Positions 27,356 through 36,869 are shown, counted from the stretch's first letter. The stretch is 64,000 nt of DNA from Devosia aurantiaca (GCF_011058215.1 NZ_JAALFG010000001.1:997001-1061000); one strand, 5' to 3'. Translations and numbers: made by a program. The notes: a model not told the origin generated them from the sequence alone.

Positions 27356-28957
27356 CTAGAGGGCGTCGATCGCCTGGCGCTGCTTCAGCATGAGAAGGAA
27401 AATGGCATAGTCCCGGTCGAAGGCACTGCGCGCCGAAGTGTTTGGCGCGCGCGAGAGGCCACCTTGCTGCATGGCAATGCAGGCCTGGTCGAGGCTGGGG
27501 TAAAGCCCGGCTGCATTGGCTGCGACCATGGCCATGCCGAGCAGCGTCGCGTCGGGTGTCAGCGGCTCCACCACGGTACAATTGGTGGCATCGGCATAGA
27601 GCTCCATGAGCAGCGGATTGCGCGTGTGGCCGCCGGTGACATGAAGCGTATCGATGGCATAGCCGCGCGTGTTGAGCGTTTCCAGAATGTGCCGGACGCC
27701 CAGCGCGATGGCGACGCAAGTGCGCCAGTAGAGGCGGCAGAGGCTGTCGAAGTCGCTATCGAGGGTTAATCCGGAAATGACGCCAAGCGCGAAGGGGTCG
27801 CCGAGTGGCGAGCGGTTGCCGTGAAAATCGGGCAGCACATGGAGCCGATCGGCCAGCGCCAACCCTTCGGCCTCGCGCAGTTCCATGACGCGACGGCAGA
27901 TCGCCAGATGCCGCTCGCGCGTCGGCTCGCCGCCGGCGCTGTGCCAGGAGATGACGTGATCAAGAAGCGCACCGGTTGCCGATTGCCCGCCCTCGTTGAG
28001 CCAGACGCCGGGCAGGACGGCGCCAAAATACGGACCCCAGACGCCGGTTGTCGGGCGGTCCTCGGCGGAAAGCGCCATGACGCAGCTCGATGTGCCGGCG
28101 ATCAGCGCTAGGTGCCGGTCGATGGTGTCGACATCATGGGTAAAAGCACCGAGCGCGCCGAGGGCGCCGGCATGCGCGTCGATGAGACCGGCACCGACGC
28201 GGCACTTTGCAGTGAGGCCCAACTCATTGGCTGCCTCGTCGGTCAGCGCGCCGAGATCGGCACCGACCGCGCTGGCGGTCTGGGGCAGGGCGGCTTTGTC
28301 GAGCAGGTCCTCGAGGCCGACCTCCTGCAAGAAGTCATGTCGCCAGGGCTCGGAAGAATGGCCGAGATAGGTCCACTTGCAGGTCAGCGTCGATTGCGAC
28401 CGGGCGATGGAGCCCGTGGCCTTCCAGCTCAAAAAATCGGCCAGGTCGAACATCTGCCCGGCGCGCGCCCAGCTCTGCGGCAGGTGGCGCTTGAGCCACA
28501 TGAGCTTGGGCACTTCCATTTCCGGCGACATGACCCCGCCGGCATAATGGAGCACCTCGTGACCGGTGCGCGTGCATTCGTCGGCTTCTTCGAGCGCCCG
28601 GTGATCGAGCCAGACGATCGTGTCCCATCGATCCTCGCCATCGCGCGAAACGGTCACCGGCGCGCCCGCAGTGTCGCGGACGACCAGGGAACAGGTAGCG
28701 TCAAAGGCGATGCCGACGACGTCGACCGGCTTTGCACCGGCTTCCGCCAGCGCGCCGCGGACCGATTGGCACACGGCGGACCAGATCTGCTCGCTGTCAT
28801 GCTCGGCAAAATTGGCGTCGGAGCGGCGCATCGAAATGGGCTGTTCGCTGCGACCGAGGAGCTTGCCTTGAGGCGTGAAAACGCCTGCGCGGGCGCTGCC
28901 CGTGCCGACATCGACGCCTACCAGGAGGTCTTGCCCCAAGCCGTTCCTACTCCTCAC
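27356..28957 (-). CDS. FGGY-family carbohydrate kinase, ribulokinase-like
   Basis: A kinase of about 530 residues in the FGGY superfamily, with the N-terminal phosphate loop GVDVGTGSARAGVF, the catalytic region with IDAHAGALGALG, the AGTSSCVMAL loop and the adenosine-site VTGGHTRNPLLMELYADAT. The length and loop pattern fit the ribulokinase-like (YpCarbK-type) group, so D-ribulose, D-xylulose or a related ketose is the expected substrate. It is the last gene of the polyol operon, 12 bases after the dehydrogenase. The start could be GTG 28957 or TTG 28939, which has an AGGAGTAGGA stretch upstream and fits family N-termini better. Confidence 0.87.
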   Translation of the reverse strand: MRSRNGLGQDLLVGVDVGTGSARAGVFTPQGKLLGRSEQPISMRRSDANFAEHDSEQIWSAVCQSVRGALAEAGAKPVDVVGIAFDATCSLVVRDTAGAPVTVSRDGEDRWDTIVWLDHRALEEADECTRTGHEVLHYAGGVMSPEMEVPKLMWLKRHLPQSWARAGQMFDLADFLSWKATGSIARSQSTLTCKWTYLGHSSEPWRHDFLQEVGLEDLLDKAALPQTASAVGADLGALTDEAANELGLTAKCRVGAGLIDAHAGALGALGAFTHDVDTIDRHLALIAGTSSCVMALSAEDRPTTGVWGPYFGAVLPGVWLNEGGQSATGALLDHVISWHSAGGEPTRERHLAICRRVMELREAEGLALADRLHVLPDFHGNRSPLGDPFALGVISGLTLDSDFDSLCRLYWRTCVAIALGVRHILETLNTRGYAIDTLHVTGGHTRNPLLMELYADATNCTVVEPLTPDATLLGMAMVAANAAGLYPSLDQACIAMQQGGLSRAPNTSARSAFDRDYAIFLLMLKQRQAIDAL

Positions 28958-28969
28958 TCCGGCCGGAGC

Positions 28970-30451
28970 TTACCGGAGCGGGAGAGCGTCTGCCAAGTAG
29001 CGTTCGAGTGTCGCCGTCGTGCCGATCTGCCAGATCGTGGTGAGCGCCTGGCTGAAGGCTTCCGCAAAGCTGGGGTTTTTGGCCAGTTCGCCATAGATGT
29101 CGGTCATTTCGAGCCAGGCCGCGGGGTCGTCCTTGGCCCGCTTTGCCTGAGCCGTCAGCCGATCCCAGGACGGATCATTCGGTGCAATTTGGGCGCCGGA
29201 TTCCGTCGTTCCGTAGCAATATCGGCACCAGAATGCCGCCACCAAGGCCAGACCTGTTAGCGGACTGTTAGCATTTGCGCGGTCGAGGGCGCTGGGCACG
29301 ATGAACTTGGGTTGCCGGTTCGATCCATCGAGCGCAAGCCGGCGGATGGTGTCGCCGATCTTTGGGTTGGCGAAGCGCCGTTCGCAGAGCGCAAAATAGT
29401 CGTTGAGGTCGGTGTCGGGCACGGGCGGCACGATGGGGATGATCTCTTCGCTCTCGACCTTCTTGAGGAAGGCAGAGACCAGCGGATGCTCCATCGCCTC
29501 GTGCACGAAGTGGATGTCGAGCAGTCCCGCCGGATAGGCGATAGTCGCATGTCCGCCATTGAGGATGCGGATCTTCATGTGTTCGTAGGGCGCGACATCG
29601 TCGACGAACTGGACGCCGACCTTTTCCAGAGCCGGCCGACCGGCGGGAAAATTGTCTTCCAGCACCCACTGCTTGAAGTTTTCGCAGAAAACCGGCCAGG
29701 CATCGTCGATGCCGAACTGCTCGGCCAGTAGCGTCTTTTCGCGATCCGAGGTCGCTGGGGTAATGCGATCGACCATGCCATTGGGGAAAGCGACCGACGA
29801 TTTGACCCACTCGGCCAGTGCCGGATCTATCAGTGCTGCAAGTCCGGCCACGGCGTTTTCGGTGACATGGCCATTGCCCGGAATATTGTCGCAGGACATG
29901 ACGGTAAACGGCTCGATTCCGGCATCGCGGCGGCGAACGAGCCCGGCCAGGATCAGGCCAAAGGCCGTCTTGGGCGCGTCGAAATGGGCGGCATCGTATT
30001 GGATGTCGGCATGGTTCGGATCGAACCGTTGCGAGGCGGGGTCGATATAATAGCCACCCTCGGTGATGGTCAGCGACACGATGCGGATCGCCGGATCGGC
30101 GAGCTTGGCGATGACCGCTTGGCTGTCGCCGGGCTTGAGATAGTCGACCATGACGCCGGTGATGCGGGCGCTACTGGCATCCGCTTCCTGCTCCACCACC
30201 GTGGTCAGCCAGTCCTGCGCCATCAGCTTTTGCCGCATGGCCTCGTCGGCCTCGCGCACCCCTGCGCCGACAATGGCCCAGTCATGGCCCTCGCCGCTAT
30301 TGAACAGGGCGTCGAGATAGACCGCCTGATGCGCCCGATGAAAATTGCCGACGCCGAAATGAACGATGCCCGGGGATTGGGTCTCGCGGTCGTATGAGGG
30401 TGTGGCGGCGCTGGTGATTGAGGAGAGGCTGGAGAGGGAAAGTTTGGTCAT
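28970..30451 (-). CDS. Mannitol dehydrogenase family protein
   Basis: A 493-residue NAD-dependent polyol dehydrogenase of the long-chain MDR/mannitol 2-dehydrogenase family (MtlK type). It has the N-terminal Rossmann segment IVHFGVGNFHRAHQA, the family motif CDNIPGNGHV and the C-terminal catalytic Lys-x5-Asn-x2-His pattern in KIRILNGGH. It should oxidise mannitol, arabitol or a related alditol to the ketose, which the adjacent FGGY kinase would phosphorylate. The start at 30451 (MTKLSL) is preferred to a 9-codon extension; it lies four bases after the ATPase stop. Confidence 0.9.
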   Translation of the reverse strand: MTKLSLSSLSSITSAATPSYDRETQSPGIVHFGVGNFHRAHQAVYLDALFNSGEGHDWAIVGAGVREADEAMRQKLMAQDWLTTVVEQEADASSARITGVMVDYLKPGDSQAVIAKLADPAIRIVSLTITEGGYYIDPASQRFDPNHADIQYDAAHFDAPKTAFGLILAGLVRRRDAGIEPFTVMSCDNIPGNGHVTENAVAGLAALIDPALAEWVKSSVAFPNGMVDRITPATSDREKTLLAEQFGIDDAWPVFCENFKQWVLEDNFPAGRPALEKVGVQFVDDVAPYEHMKIRILNGGHATIAYPAGLLDIHFVHEAMEHPLVSAFLKKVESEEIIPIVPPVPDTDLNDYFALCERRFANPKIGDTIRRLALDGSNRQPKFIVPSALDRANANSPLTGLALVAAFWCRYCYGTTESGAQIAPNDPSWDRLTAQAKRAKDDPAAWLEMTDIYGELAKNPSFAEAFSQALTTIWQIGTTATLERYLADALPLR

Positions 30452-30455
30452 AGAA

Positions 30456-31451
30456 CTAAATCGCTTTTCCCGCCGCATCGAAGCGGTAGATGCGGGTCTG
30501 GTCGGGGGTCAGGTAAATGGTGTCGCCGTGCTTGAAAGTCTGGTCGCCATCGGCGCGCACGGTCATGAGGCCAAAATCGGTCTGGACATGGAGGAACGTG
30601 TCCGAGCCCAGTTGTTCGGCGACATTGACCGTCCCCTTCCACGGACCTTCGCTGGTCGAGATGCGGAAATGCTCGGGTCGTACGCCGATAGAATGGACCC
30701 CGTGCTTGGCGGCTTCCGCACCATCGACGAAATTCATCTTCGGCGAGCCGATAAAGCCAGCGACGAAGCGATTGGCGGGGTTCTTGTAGAGCTCGAGGGG
30801 TGAGCCGAACTGCTCGACATTGCCGGCATTGAGCACCACGATCCGGTCGGCCATGGTCATGGCTTCGACCTGGTCGTGGGTCACGTAGATCATCGTGGTT
30901 TTCAGCTGCTGGTGCAGTTCGGTGATTTCGAGCCGCATGTTGACGCGCAGCGCGGCGTCGAGATTGGACAGCGGCTCGTCGAAGAGGAATGCCTTGGGTT
31001 CGCGCACGATGGCACGGCCGATGGCGACGCGCTGGCGCTGTCCGCCGGACAGGGCACGCGGGCGGCGATCGAGGTAGGAGCCGAGGTTGAGCGTGCGCGC
31101 CGCATACTCGACTTTGCGGTCGATGTCGGCTTGCGGCATCTTCGCCATCTTGAGCGGGAAGGCGATGTTGTCGCGCACGCTCATATGCGGATAAAGCGCA
31201 TAGGACTGGAACACCATGGCCAGCCCCCGCTTGGCCGGCGGCGCATCGGTAACGTCCTGGCCATCGAGCCTGATATGGCCAGAAGTCGTATCCTCGAGCC
31301 CTGCGATCAGCCGCAGCAACGTAGACTTGCCGCAGCCGGAAGGGCCGACAAAGACCACGAATTCGCCATCGCGGATATCGAGCGAGATATCGGGGATGAT
31401 CTCAACTTCGCCGAAGGACTTGTTGACGTGTTCGAGGGTGATGGAACCCAT
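30456..31451 (-). CDS. Polyol ABC transporter ATP-binding protein, SmoK/MalK type
   Basis: A 331-residue importer ATPase with Walker [21 protein letters not shown], signature LSGGQRQR, Walker [13 protein letters not shown], and VTHDQ. The C-terminal regulatory domain is shorter than in the paralogues at 0.7 and 48 kb (331 against 358 and 360 residues). GAAGGA lies eight bases before the ATG at 31451. The gene belongs to the operon running binding protein, two permeases, ATPase, dehydrogenase, kinase. Confidence 0.92.
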   Translation of the reverse strand: MGSITLEHVNKSFGEVEIIPDISLDIRDGEFVVFVGPSGCGKSTLLRLIAGLEDTTSGHIRLDGQDVTDAPPAKRGLAMVFQSYALYPHMSVRDNIAFPLKMAKMPQADIDRKVEYAARTLNLGSYLDRRPRALSGGQRQRVAIGRAIVREPKAFLFDEPLSNLDAALRVNMRLEITELHQQLKTTMIYVTHDQVEAMTMADRIVVLNAGNVEQFGSPLELYKNPANRFVAGFIGSPKMNFVDGAEAAKHGVHSIGVRPEHFRISTSEGPWKGTVNVAEQLGSDTFLHVQTDFGLMTVRADGDQTFKHGDTIYLTPDQTRIYRFDAAGKAI

Positions 31452-31485
31452 TTCAGTGTCCTTCACTAAGAAGCTTGATGTCTGG

Positions 31486-31582
31486 CTCTCTCCCCCTTGA
31501 GGGGGAGGGGTGGGGTGGGGGTGGCGCAGTGATTCACTGATGGACCCCCACCCTCGGTCCCTCCCCTCAAGGGAGAGGGATG
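31486..31582. repeat. Inverted repeat, CCCCCACCC family, copy 3
   Basis: Arms TCTCTCCCCCTTGAGGGGGA and TCCCTCTCCCTTGAGGGGAG-type (read on opposite strands), with inner GGGGTGGGGTGGGGGT and ACCCCCACCC, surround a GTGATTCAC centre. It sits inside the operon, between the permease and ATPase genes, so it would be transcribed and could form a large hairpin. Confidence 0.65.
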
Positions 31583-31605
31583 CGCAAGAGCTGATAGAGC
31601 CGCCA

Positions 31606-32436
31606 TCATTTCACTGCGCCAAACGTCAGGCCACGCACCAGCTGTTTCTGGCTGAACCAGCCGAGCAGCAGGATCGGGGCGATGGCGAGAAGCGAGGCGG
31701 CGGAAAGCTTGGCGAGAAAGAGGCCCTGCGGCGAGGAAAAGCTCGAAATGAACGCGGTTAAGGTGCCGGCGCGTCCCGACGTCAGCGTGATGGTCCAGAA
31801 CGCCTCGTTCCAGGCAAGGATCACGTTGAGCAACAGCGTCGAGGCAATGCCGGGCACGGCCATCGGCACCAGCACGTGGCGGATTTCGTTCCAGAGCTCG
31901 GCGCCATCCATACGGGCAGCTTCGAGGATATCGACCGGAATTTCCTTGAAGTAGGTGTAGAGCATCCAGATGATGATCGGCAGGTTGATCAGCGTCATGA
32001 TCAGCGTGAGGCCATGCACGGTGTCGAGCAGGCGCAGGTCGCGGAAGATCAGGTAGATCGGGATCAGCACGCCCACCGCCGGCATCATCTTGGTGGAAAG
32101 CATCCACATCAGGATGTCCTTGGTGCGCTTGGACGGCGCAAAAGCCATCGACCAGGCAGCCGGAATGGCGATCAGCAAGCCCAGAAGCGTCGAGCCGACC
32201 GAGACGATGATCGAGTTGGTGGCGTGCTTGACATAGTCCGACCGATCCTGGACCGCCCCGAAATTGTCGAGCGTCCAGGTCTGCGGCAGGAAGGTCGGTG
32301 GCGAGGCGATGGCCTCGGCCTCGGTCTTGAAGGCCGTGACCAGGGTCCAGAGAATGGGCGAGAACAAGAGAAGCGCAATCGCCCAGGCGAGGATGGTAAA
32401 GCCGATGCGGGTTTGAACGGGAACGCGGCGGGCCAT
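31606..32436 (-). CDS. Carbohydrate ABC transporter permease, second subunit (SmoG type)
   Basis: A 276-residue inner-membrane protein with six predicted membrane segments and the ABC-permease EAA loop [22 protein letters not shown]. It is of the MalG group, judging by the [21 protein letters not shown] segment before the central helices and the C-terminal GLTFGAVK. It pairs with the upstream permease, starting 10 bases after its stop. Confidence 0.92.
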   Translation of the reverse strand: MARRVPVQTRIGFTILAWAIALLLFSPILWTLVTAFKTEAEAIASPPTFLPQTWTLDNFGAVQDRSDYVKHATNSIIVSVGSTLLGLLIAIPAAWSMAFAPSKRTKDILMWMLSTKMMPAVGVLIPIYLIFRDLRLLDTVHGLTLIMTLINLPIIIWMLYTYFKEIPVDILEAARMDGAELWNEIRHVLVPMAVPGIASTLLLNVILAWNEAFWTITLTSGRAGTLTAFISSFSSPQGLFLAKLSAASLLAIAPILLLGWFSQKQLVRGLTFGAVK

Positions 32437-32445
32437 GGTGTTCTC

Positions 32446-33318
32446 CTACGCGTCGAGGTTCTTGCCGACGGCGCGCATCAGGAAGATGGCGACCACGTTG
32501 GCGATGATGACGGCGACGACGCCACCCGCCGATCCGGCGCCGATGTCATTGCTCAGGATACCGGTGCGGAAGACGAGGAAAGCGATATTGGTCGAGGCAT
32601 AGCCTGGTCCGCCGCCGGTGGTGACGCGAATTTCGGCAAAGATCCCGAGAAGAAAAATCGTTTGGATCAGGATCACGATGGTGATCGCCCGCGCCATATG
32701 CGGCAGGATGATATAGCGGAAGCGGTTGACCGCGTTGGCGCCGTCCATTTCGGCCGCCTCGCGCTGTTCTTCGGACAGCGACTGTAAGGCCGTAAGCAGG
32801 ATCAGCGTCGCAAACGGCAGCCATTGCCAGGCAACGATGACGATCACGGAAAACAACGGATACTGGTTGAACCAGTCGACCGGCTGCAGGCCAAAGAATT
32901 TCCACAAATGCCCGAGCATGCCGTAGCCCGGATGCATGAAGCCGTTCTTCCAGATCAGCGCCGCGACCGGCGGCATGACGAAGAAGGGCGAGATGACGAT
33001 GATGCGCAGGATCCCTTGGCCCCAGATCGGCTGGTCGAGCAGGAGCGCCAGGAACGTGCCGCCCACAATGGTGATCAAGAGCACGCCGCCGACCAAGATC
33101 AGAGTATTGACCAGCGCCTGGGTGAAGCTCGGATCGCCGATCACATAGGTGTAGTTGGCCCAGCCGGCAAAGCCGGTCATCATCGGGTTAATGAGGTTGT
33201 AGTTCTGGAAAGAGAACCACAACGTCATCACCAGCGGGACGATCATCCAGATAAAAAGCACGACGACGGCCGGTGCCATCATGGTGCGCGCCAGGGCGCG
33301 GGTCTGCTTAGTGGCCAA
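32446..33318 (-). CDS. Carbohydrate ABC transporter permease, first subunit (SmoF type)
   Basis: A 290-residue inner-membrane protein of the MalF/UgpA group with about six membrane helices and the EAA loop EAAEMDGANAVNRFRYIILPHM. The N-terminus carries a hydrophobic helix after a basic stretch (MATKQTRALARTMMAPAVVVL). It lies between the binding-protein gene and the second permease of the polyol operon. Confidence 0.92.
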   Translation of the reverse strand: MATKQTRALARTMMAPAVVVLFIWMIVPLVMTLWFSFQNYNLINPMMTGFAGWANYTYVIGDPSFTQALVNTLILVGGVLLITIVGGTFLALLLDQPIWGQGILRIIVISPFFVMPPVAALIWKNGFMHPGYGMLGHLWKFFGLQPVDWFNQYPLFSVIVIVAWQWLPFATLILLTALQSLSEEQREAAEMDGANAVNRFRYIILPHMARAITIVILIQTIFLLGIFAEIRVTTGGGPGYASTNIAFLVFRTGILSNDIGAGSAGGVVAVIIANVVAIFLMRAVGKNLDA

Positions 33319-33340
33319 TTATATTCCCCTCGTGGAGAGA

Positions 33341-33458
33341 ACCCCCACCCGACCTCCCCCTTCAGCAGGGGGAGGAGTTAGCTCCGCTCATGGGCAAGAT
33401 GGTGCCACAGGCTCGATCGGCTCCTCCCCCTGCTTAAGGGGAGGCCGGGTGGGGGTGC
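33341..33458. repeat. Inverted repeat, CCCCCACCC family, copy 4
   Basis: The left arm ACCCCCACCCGACCTCCCCC and right arm GGGGAGGCCGGGTGGGGGT enclose paired CAGGGGGAGGAG / CTCCTCCCCCTG stems. It fills the 216-base gap between the binding-protein gene and the first permease gene, where a post-binding-protein hairpin is often found. Confidence 0.75.
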
Positions 33459-33534
33459 TTGGGGCAACCCCACCATTGTAAATCCCACCCGGCCGATCGT
33501 GAGGGCGATCGGCCAGGCGGCAGTCGGGAGGGAC

Positions 33535-34845
33535 CTACTTGATATAGCCGGCGCGGGTCATGTCGCGGGTCGTGGCTTCCTGGGCCTGCGCCAGGGCATC
33601 ATCGGCGCTCATCTGGCCGGCAAGGGCTGCCGAGAACAGCTGGCCGACATTGGTGCCGATGCCCGCAAATTCCGGAATGGCCACGAACTGCACGCCGGTA
33701 TAGGGCACCGGATCGACGGTCGGGGCGGTCGGATCAGCGGAGTCGATCGACGCCAGGGTCATCGCTGCGAAGGGCGCTGCAGCCTGGTAGTCCGGGTTTT
33801 CGTAGAGCGAAGTGCGGGTGCCCGGGGGAACGTTGGCCCAGCCTTCGGCTTCGGCAACGGTTGCAAGATAGTCCTTGCTGGTTGCCCAGCCGATGAACTG
33901 CTCGGCGGCTTCCGCATTCTGCGACGAGGCCGGGATGGCCAGCGACCAGGCCCAGAGCCAGTTGCCGCGCTTGCCAAGGCCGGTATCGGGCGCCTGGGCA
34001 AAGCCGACCTTGTCGGCAACCGTCGAATCATTGGGGTTAGTGACGAAGGAGGCAGCGACGGTGGCGTCGATCCACATGCCGCACTTGCCCTGCTGGAACA
34101 GGGTCAGATTTTCGTTGAAGCCGTTGGAGGAAGCACCGGCCGGGCCGGCATCGGCCATCAGCGACAGGTAGGTGTCGAGCGTTTCTTTCCACTGCGGCGT
34201 GTTGAACTGCGGCTGCCAGTTTTCGTCGAACCAGCGGGCGCCGAAGGAGTTCGACATGGCGGTCAGGAAGGCCATGTTCTCGCCCCAGCCAGCCTTGCCG
34301 CGAAGGCAGATGCCGTTGATGTCGTTGGCGCGATCGGTCATCGCGCGGGCCGCTTCGCCGATGAATTCCCAGGTCGGGGCGTCCGGCATGGTGAGGCCGG
34401 CTTTTTCCATCAGGTCGGTGCGATACATGATGAAGCTGGATTCGCCATAGAACGGGGCGGCGTAAAGCTTGCCGTCGAGCGAGAGGCCGCCGCGGATGGC
34501 GGGAAGAATGTCGTCGACGTCGTAATTGGCGTCGGCGGAAAGGGTATCGAGCGGCTTCAGCCAGCCCTGCTTGGCCCAGATCGGCGCTTCATAGGTGCCG
34601 ATGGTCATGATGTCATACTGGCCGCCATTGGTGGCGATGTCGGTGGTGACGTTCTGGCGCAGCGTGTTTTCTTCGAGCACGACCCAGTTGAGTTCGATGC
34701 CGGTTTCTTCGGTGAACTGGTCCGACAGACCCTGCATGCGGATCATGTCGCCATTGTTCACGGTCGCGATGGTGAGGGTCTGGGCCGAGGCCGTGCCGGT
34801 CAGGGCAAGCAGAAGCGCACCCGCGAAAAGGGTTTTTGCAGTCAT
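33535..34845 (-). CDS. Polyol ABC transporter substrate-binding protein (SmoE/MtlE type)
   Basis: A 436-residue periplasmic binding protein with a clear signal peptide (MTAKTLFAGALLLALTGTASA, cleavage likely after ASA). It resembles sorbitol/mannitol-binding SmoE proteins, with TLTIATVNNGDMIRMQGLSD, the YGESSFIMYRTDLM segment and GKCGMWIDATVAASF. GGGAGG precedes the ATG. It is the first gene of a six-gene operon running leftward to the FGGY kinase. The ligand is inferred from the mannitol-type dehydrogenase in the same operon. Confidence 0.9.
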   Translation of the reverse strand: MTAKTLFAGALLLALTGTASAQTLTIATVNNGDMIRMQGLSDQFTEETGIELNWVVLEENTLRQNVTTDIATNGGQYDIMTIGTYEAPIWAKQGWLKPLDTLSADANYDVDDILPAIRGGLSLDGKLYAAPFYGESSFIMYRTDLMEKAGLTMPDAPTWEFIGEAARAMTDRANDINGICLRGKAGWGENMAFLTAMSNSFGARWFDENWQPQFNTPQWKETLDTYLSLMADAGPAGASSNGFNENLTLFQQGKCGMWIDATVAASFVTNPNDSTVADKVGFAQAPDTGLGKRGNWLWAWSLAIPASSQNAEAAEQFIGWATSKDYLATVAEAEGWANVPPGTRTSLYENPDYQAAAPFAAMTLASIDSADPTAPTVDPVPYTGVQFVAIPEFAGIGTNVGQLFSAALAGQMSADDALAQAQEATTRDMTRAGYIK

Positions 34846-34882
34846 GAAGTCCTCCCAGGAGAGCTGATTTTTGCTCCCGTCA

Positions 34883-34969
34883 TGGGCAAATGTTCATCAG
34901 CTGCGACAAGCTGTCAAGCAGCGCGAAGCGATAATCTGCGCAAAAATTTACAATGTGAGCAAATGCCCG
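34883..34969. promoter_or_regulatory. Two SorC-type operator-like sites before the polyol operon
   Basis: TGGGCAAATGTTCA (34883-34896) and TGAGCAAATGCCCG (34956-34969) share the core TGrGCAAATG and lie 73 bases apart, close to seven helical turns. The first approximates the TGAACAnnTGTTCA-like palindromes reported for SorC/DeoR-type regulators. They stand between the SorC regulator gene and the binding-protein gene. Confidence 0.4.
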
Positions 34970-34972
34970 GCG

Positions 34973-35926
34973 TCAGGCGAGTAGCGTTGCGGCCGTGCTC
35001 TCGTCGGTGATGAGGCCGTTAGCGAGGCTTCGCAGCAGGGCAGCGCGAATGGCCGCGGCCTTGTTGGCGCCCATGGCGAGGGCAATCACCAGCCCGTTTT
35101 CGCGCGAGGGGATTGGTGCCGAGGCGACGCGATTATTGGTATGGCCTTCCACCAAGCGCCCCTCGGCATCAAAAACCCAACCGCAGATTTCGCCCACCGC
35201 GCCGGCCTTTTGCAATTCTTGATGCTCGGCCTCGGTGATGAAGCCATCGACCAGCAATGGCGCGTTTGCGCCCAAGTGTCCGATGCCGACAAAGGTGATG
35301 TGCGCCTGCGCGGCAAGGTGCAGCGTTGCCGTGATCATGGGCTGGCCATGCAGCATCTCGCGCTCGCGCGCCGAAGAGGCAATGACCGGCAAAGGCATGG
35401 GAAAGGATCGCGCCTTGACCGTGTCGGCAACGTTGAAGATGACGTTGTAAAAGGCAGCCGAGCCATCCGGCGCGATATTGCCGGTGAGTGAGACGACCTT
35501 GTGGTGCGGGCACTCCATCGGCTGCAATTGCTCGATTGCCGCTTTGAGCGTCCGCCCCGTACCGATCGCCATGACGATAGGGTCGGGGCGCTTGAGCCAG
35601 CGCTCGATTTCGGCGGCCCCGGCTTCGGCCACCCCGATCGTGCTCGATGTCGAGCCGGGATCGGAGGGGACCACTTCGCAATGGCTGAGCCCGAACCGCG
35701 TCTTGATCTGCTCGGCAAGGTCGAGGCAGCGCCCGATCGGATGATCGAGCCGGACTTTGATCAGGCCCTCGGAAATGGAAAGCGACACCAGCCGCTGTGC
35801 GGACTGGCGCGATATGCCCATCTTGGCGGCAATCTCGTCCTGGGTATTGCCCCCGACATAATAAAGCCAGCCGGCGCGGGCCGCGTCGTCGAGCCGGTTG
35901 GCGCTGTTATCCTGTCGCTGTGCCAT
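34973..35926 (-). CDS. SorC-family sugar-binding transcriptional regulator
   Basis: A 317-residue regulator with an N-terminal helix-turn-helix (GGNTQDEIAAKMGISRQSAQRLVS) and a C-terminal SorC sugar-phosphate-binding domain (VMAIGTGRTLKAAIEQL, ITFVGIGHLGANAPLL, VIALAMGANKAAAIRAAL). It ends 127 bases upstream of the polyol-operon binding-protein gene on the same strand, so it is the probable local regulator. The start at 35926 (MAQRQDN) is chosen; an extension to 35983 is less conserved. Confidence 0.9.
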   Translation of the reverse strand: MAQRQDNSANRLDDAARAGWLYYVGGNTQDEIAAKMGISRQSAQRLVSLSISEGLIKVRLDHPIGRCLDLAEQIKTRFGLSHCEVVPSDPGSTSSTIGVAEAGAAEIERWLKRPDPIVMAIGTGRTLKAAIEQLQPMECPHHKVVSLTGNIAPDGSAAFYNVIFNVADTVKARSFPMPLPVIASSAREREMLHGQPMITATLHLAAQAHITFVGIGHLGANAPLLVDGFITEAEHQELQKAGAVGEICGWVFDAEGRLVEGHTNNRVASAPIPSRENGLVIALAMGANKAAAIRAALLRSLANGLITDESTAATLLA

Positions 35927-35992
35927 CGAAATCCGCTGCCTGCCCCAAGGCAATAGGTATTGCCAATCGCGGGCAGGCTGCAAGCCGTCTGA

Positions 35993-36174
35993 TCAGCCGC
36001 GGTTGAGGAAGTAAAAGACCGAATCCGCGACGACGATGAAGAGGACGATGAAAAGATCGTTCGCAACCGTGCCGTTTGCGGCGTCGTGCCGAGCACGGCG
36101 CGGTCGACCGTTTGCGCCGCCCGCGATTGCGATGGATTGTCTCCGGTAAGGTCCTGCTGATGCGGTTCGACCAT
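35993..36174 (-). CDS. Small membrane-anchored protein (frameshift near 36085)
   Basis: A likely 60-residue protein. ATG 36174 opens MVEPHQQDLTGDNPSQSR and runs to about VLGTT; a frame one base over continues AANGTVANDLFIVLFIVVADS and ends FYFLNRG with a stop at 35993. One missing base near 36085 links them, giving a polar N-terminus and one C-terminal transmembrane helix. The start lies five bases after the DUF892 gene stop, which suggests translational coupling. Function unknown. Confidence 0.5.
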
Positions 36175-36179
36175 GGCGT

Positions 36180-36686
36180 CTAGCGCTTGACTTGCTCGCC
36201 CGCTTCGCGCAGGGCGGCATATTGAAGGGTCACGGCTTCGATATTCTGGTCGAGCCAGTCGGTCATTGCCAGTTCTTCATCAAGGCTCATCTCGAGCAAT
36301 TCGACAGCGCGCGGATTGTTGGTCTGGGTGGCGAGCGCGATCAGCGATTTGTAGGCCGCGATTTCAAAGTTTTCGAAGGCGAAGTTGGCAAAGCTGTTCT
36401 TGATGATTTCGTCGGGCGCCACCGTGTGGCCGAGGCTGGCCATGGTGCCGACCACCGAAAGCCCGAGGTCCTTGAGCGTCGACTTGTTTTCGTCGAGGTC
36501 GTCCAGCACCTGTTCCAGCCGCTGGATCTGCACCTCGGTTTCGGCGATGTGGCGCTCCAGCATCTGCCGCACTTCGGGATAGTTCTCGATGCGGCCCAGC
36601 TGCGGCTTCATGATCGAGAGCGCCTGATTTTCCATTGCGTGAGCGTTGCGAAGGCCGTCGACGAAGATGTCCTGCGTGGTCGTCAT
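36180..36686 (-). CDS. DUF892 ferritin-like protein (YciE/YciF type)
   Basis: A 168-residue four-helix protein of the DUF892 group. Glu/His residues that could form a ferritin-like site appear in MENQALSIM, RHIAETEVQIQRL, FENFEIAAYKSL and LDEELAMTDWLD. Members are induced by osmotic or general stress; the biochemical role is not settled. The gene has a good leader (GAGAACAGC) before ATG 36686. Confidence 0.88.
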   Translation of the reverse strand: MTTTQDIFVDGLRNAHAMENQALSIMKPQLGRIENYPEVRQMLERHIAETEVQIQRLEQVLDDLDENKSTLKDLGLSVVGTMASLGHTVAPDEIIKNSFANFAFENFEIAAYKSLIALATQTNNPRAVELLEMSLDEELAMTDWLDQNIEAVTLQYAALREAGEQVKR

Positions 36687-36854
36687 GCTGTTCTCCTGTG
36701 CAAGCGGAGCAGTCCGCTATTGGCCTGCCAACGGCTCAGCTGCGCGGCAGTTGCAGCAAAATTCCTGACAAATATAAAACTTTATTCAAATTGCATGCAG
36801 TCGAATTAACGAAACCAAGTAAGGTTAATTTTGGGTTGAGGCGTATATAGGTCG

Positions 36855-36869
36855 GTTAATACTTCCTTT
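36855..36869. promoter_or_regulatory. Possible CtrA-like site upstream of the curlin-repeat gene
   Basis: TTAA-N7-TTTA differs at one base from the CtrA consensus and lies in an AT-rich 273-base gap that also contains GGTTAATTTT at about 36819. It starts about 100 bases before the curlin-type gene. Weak evidence only; AT-rich gaps produce such matches by chance. Confidence 0.25.
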
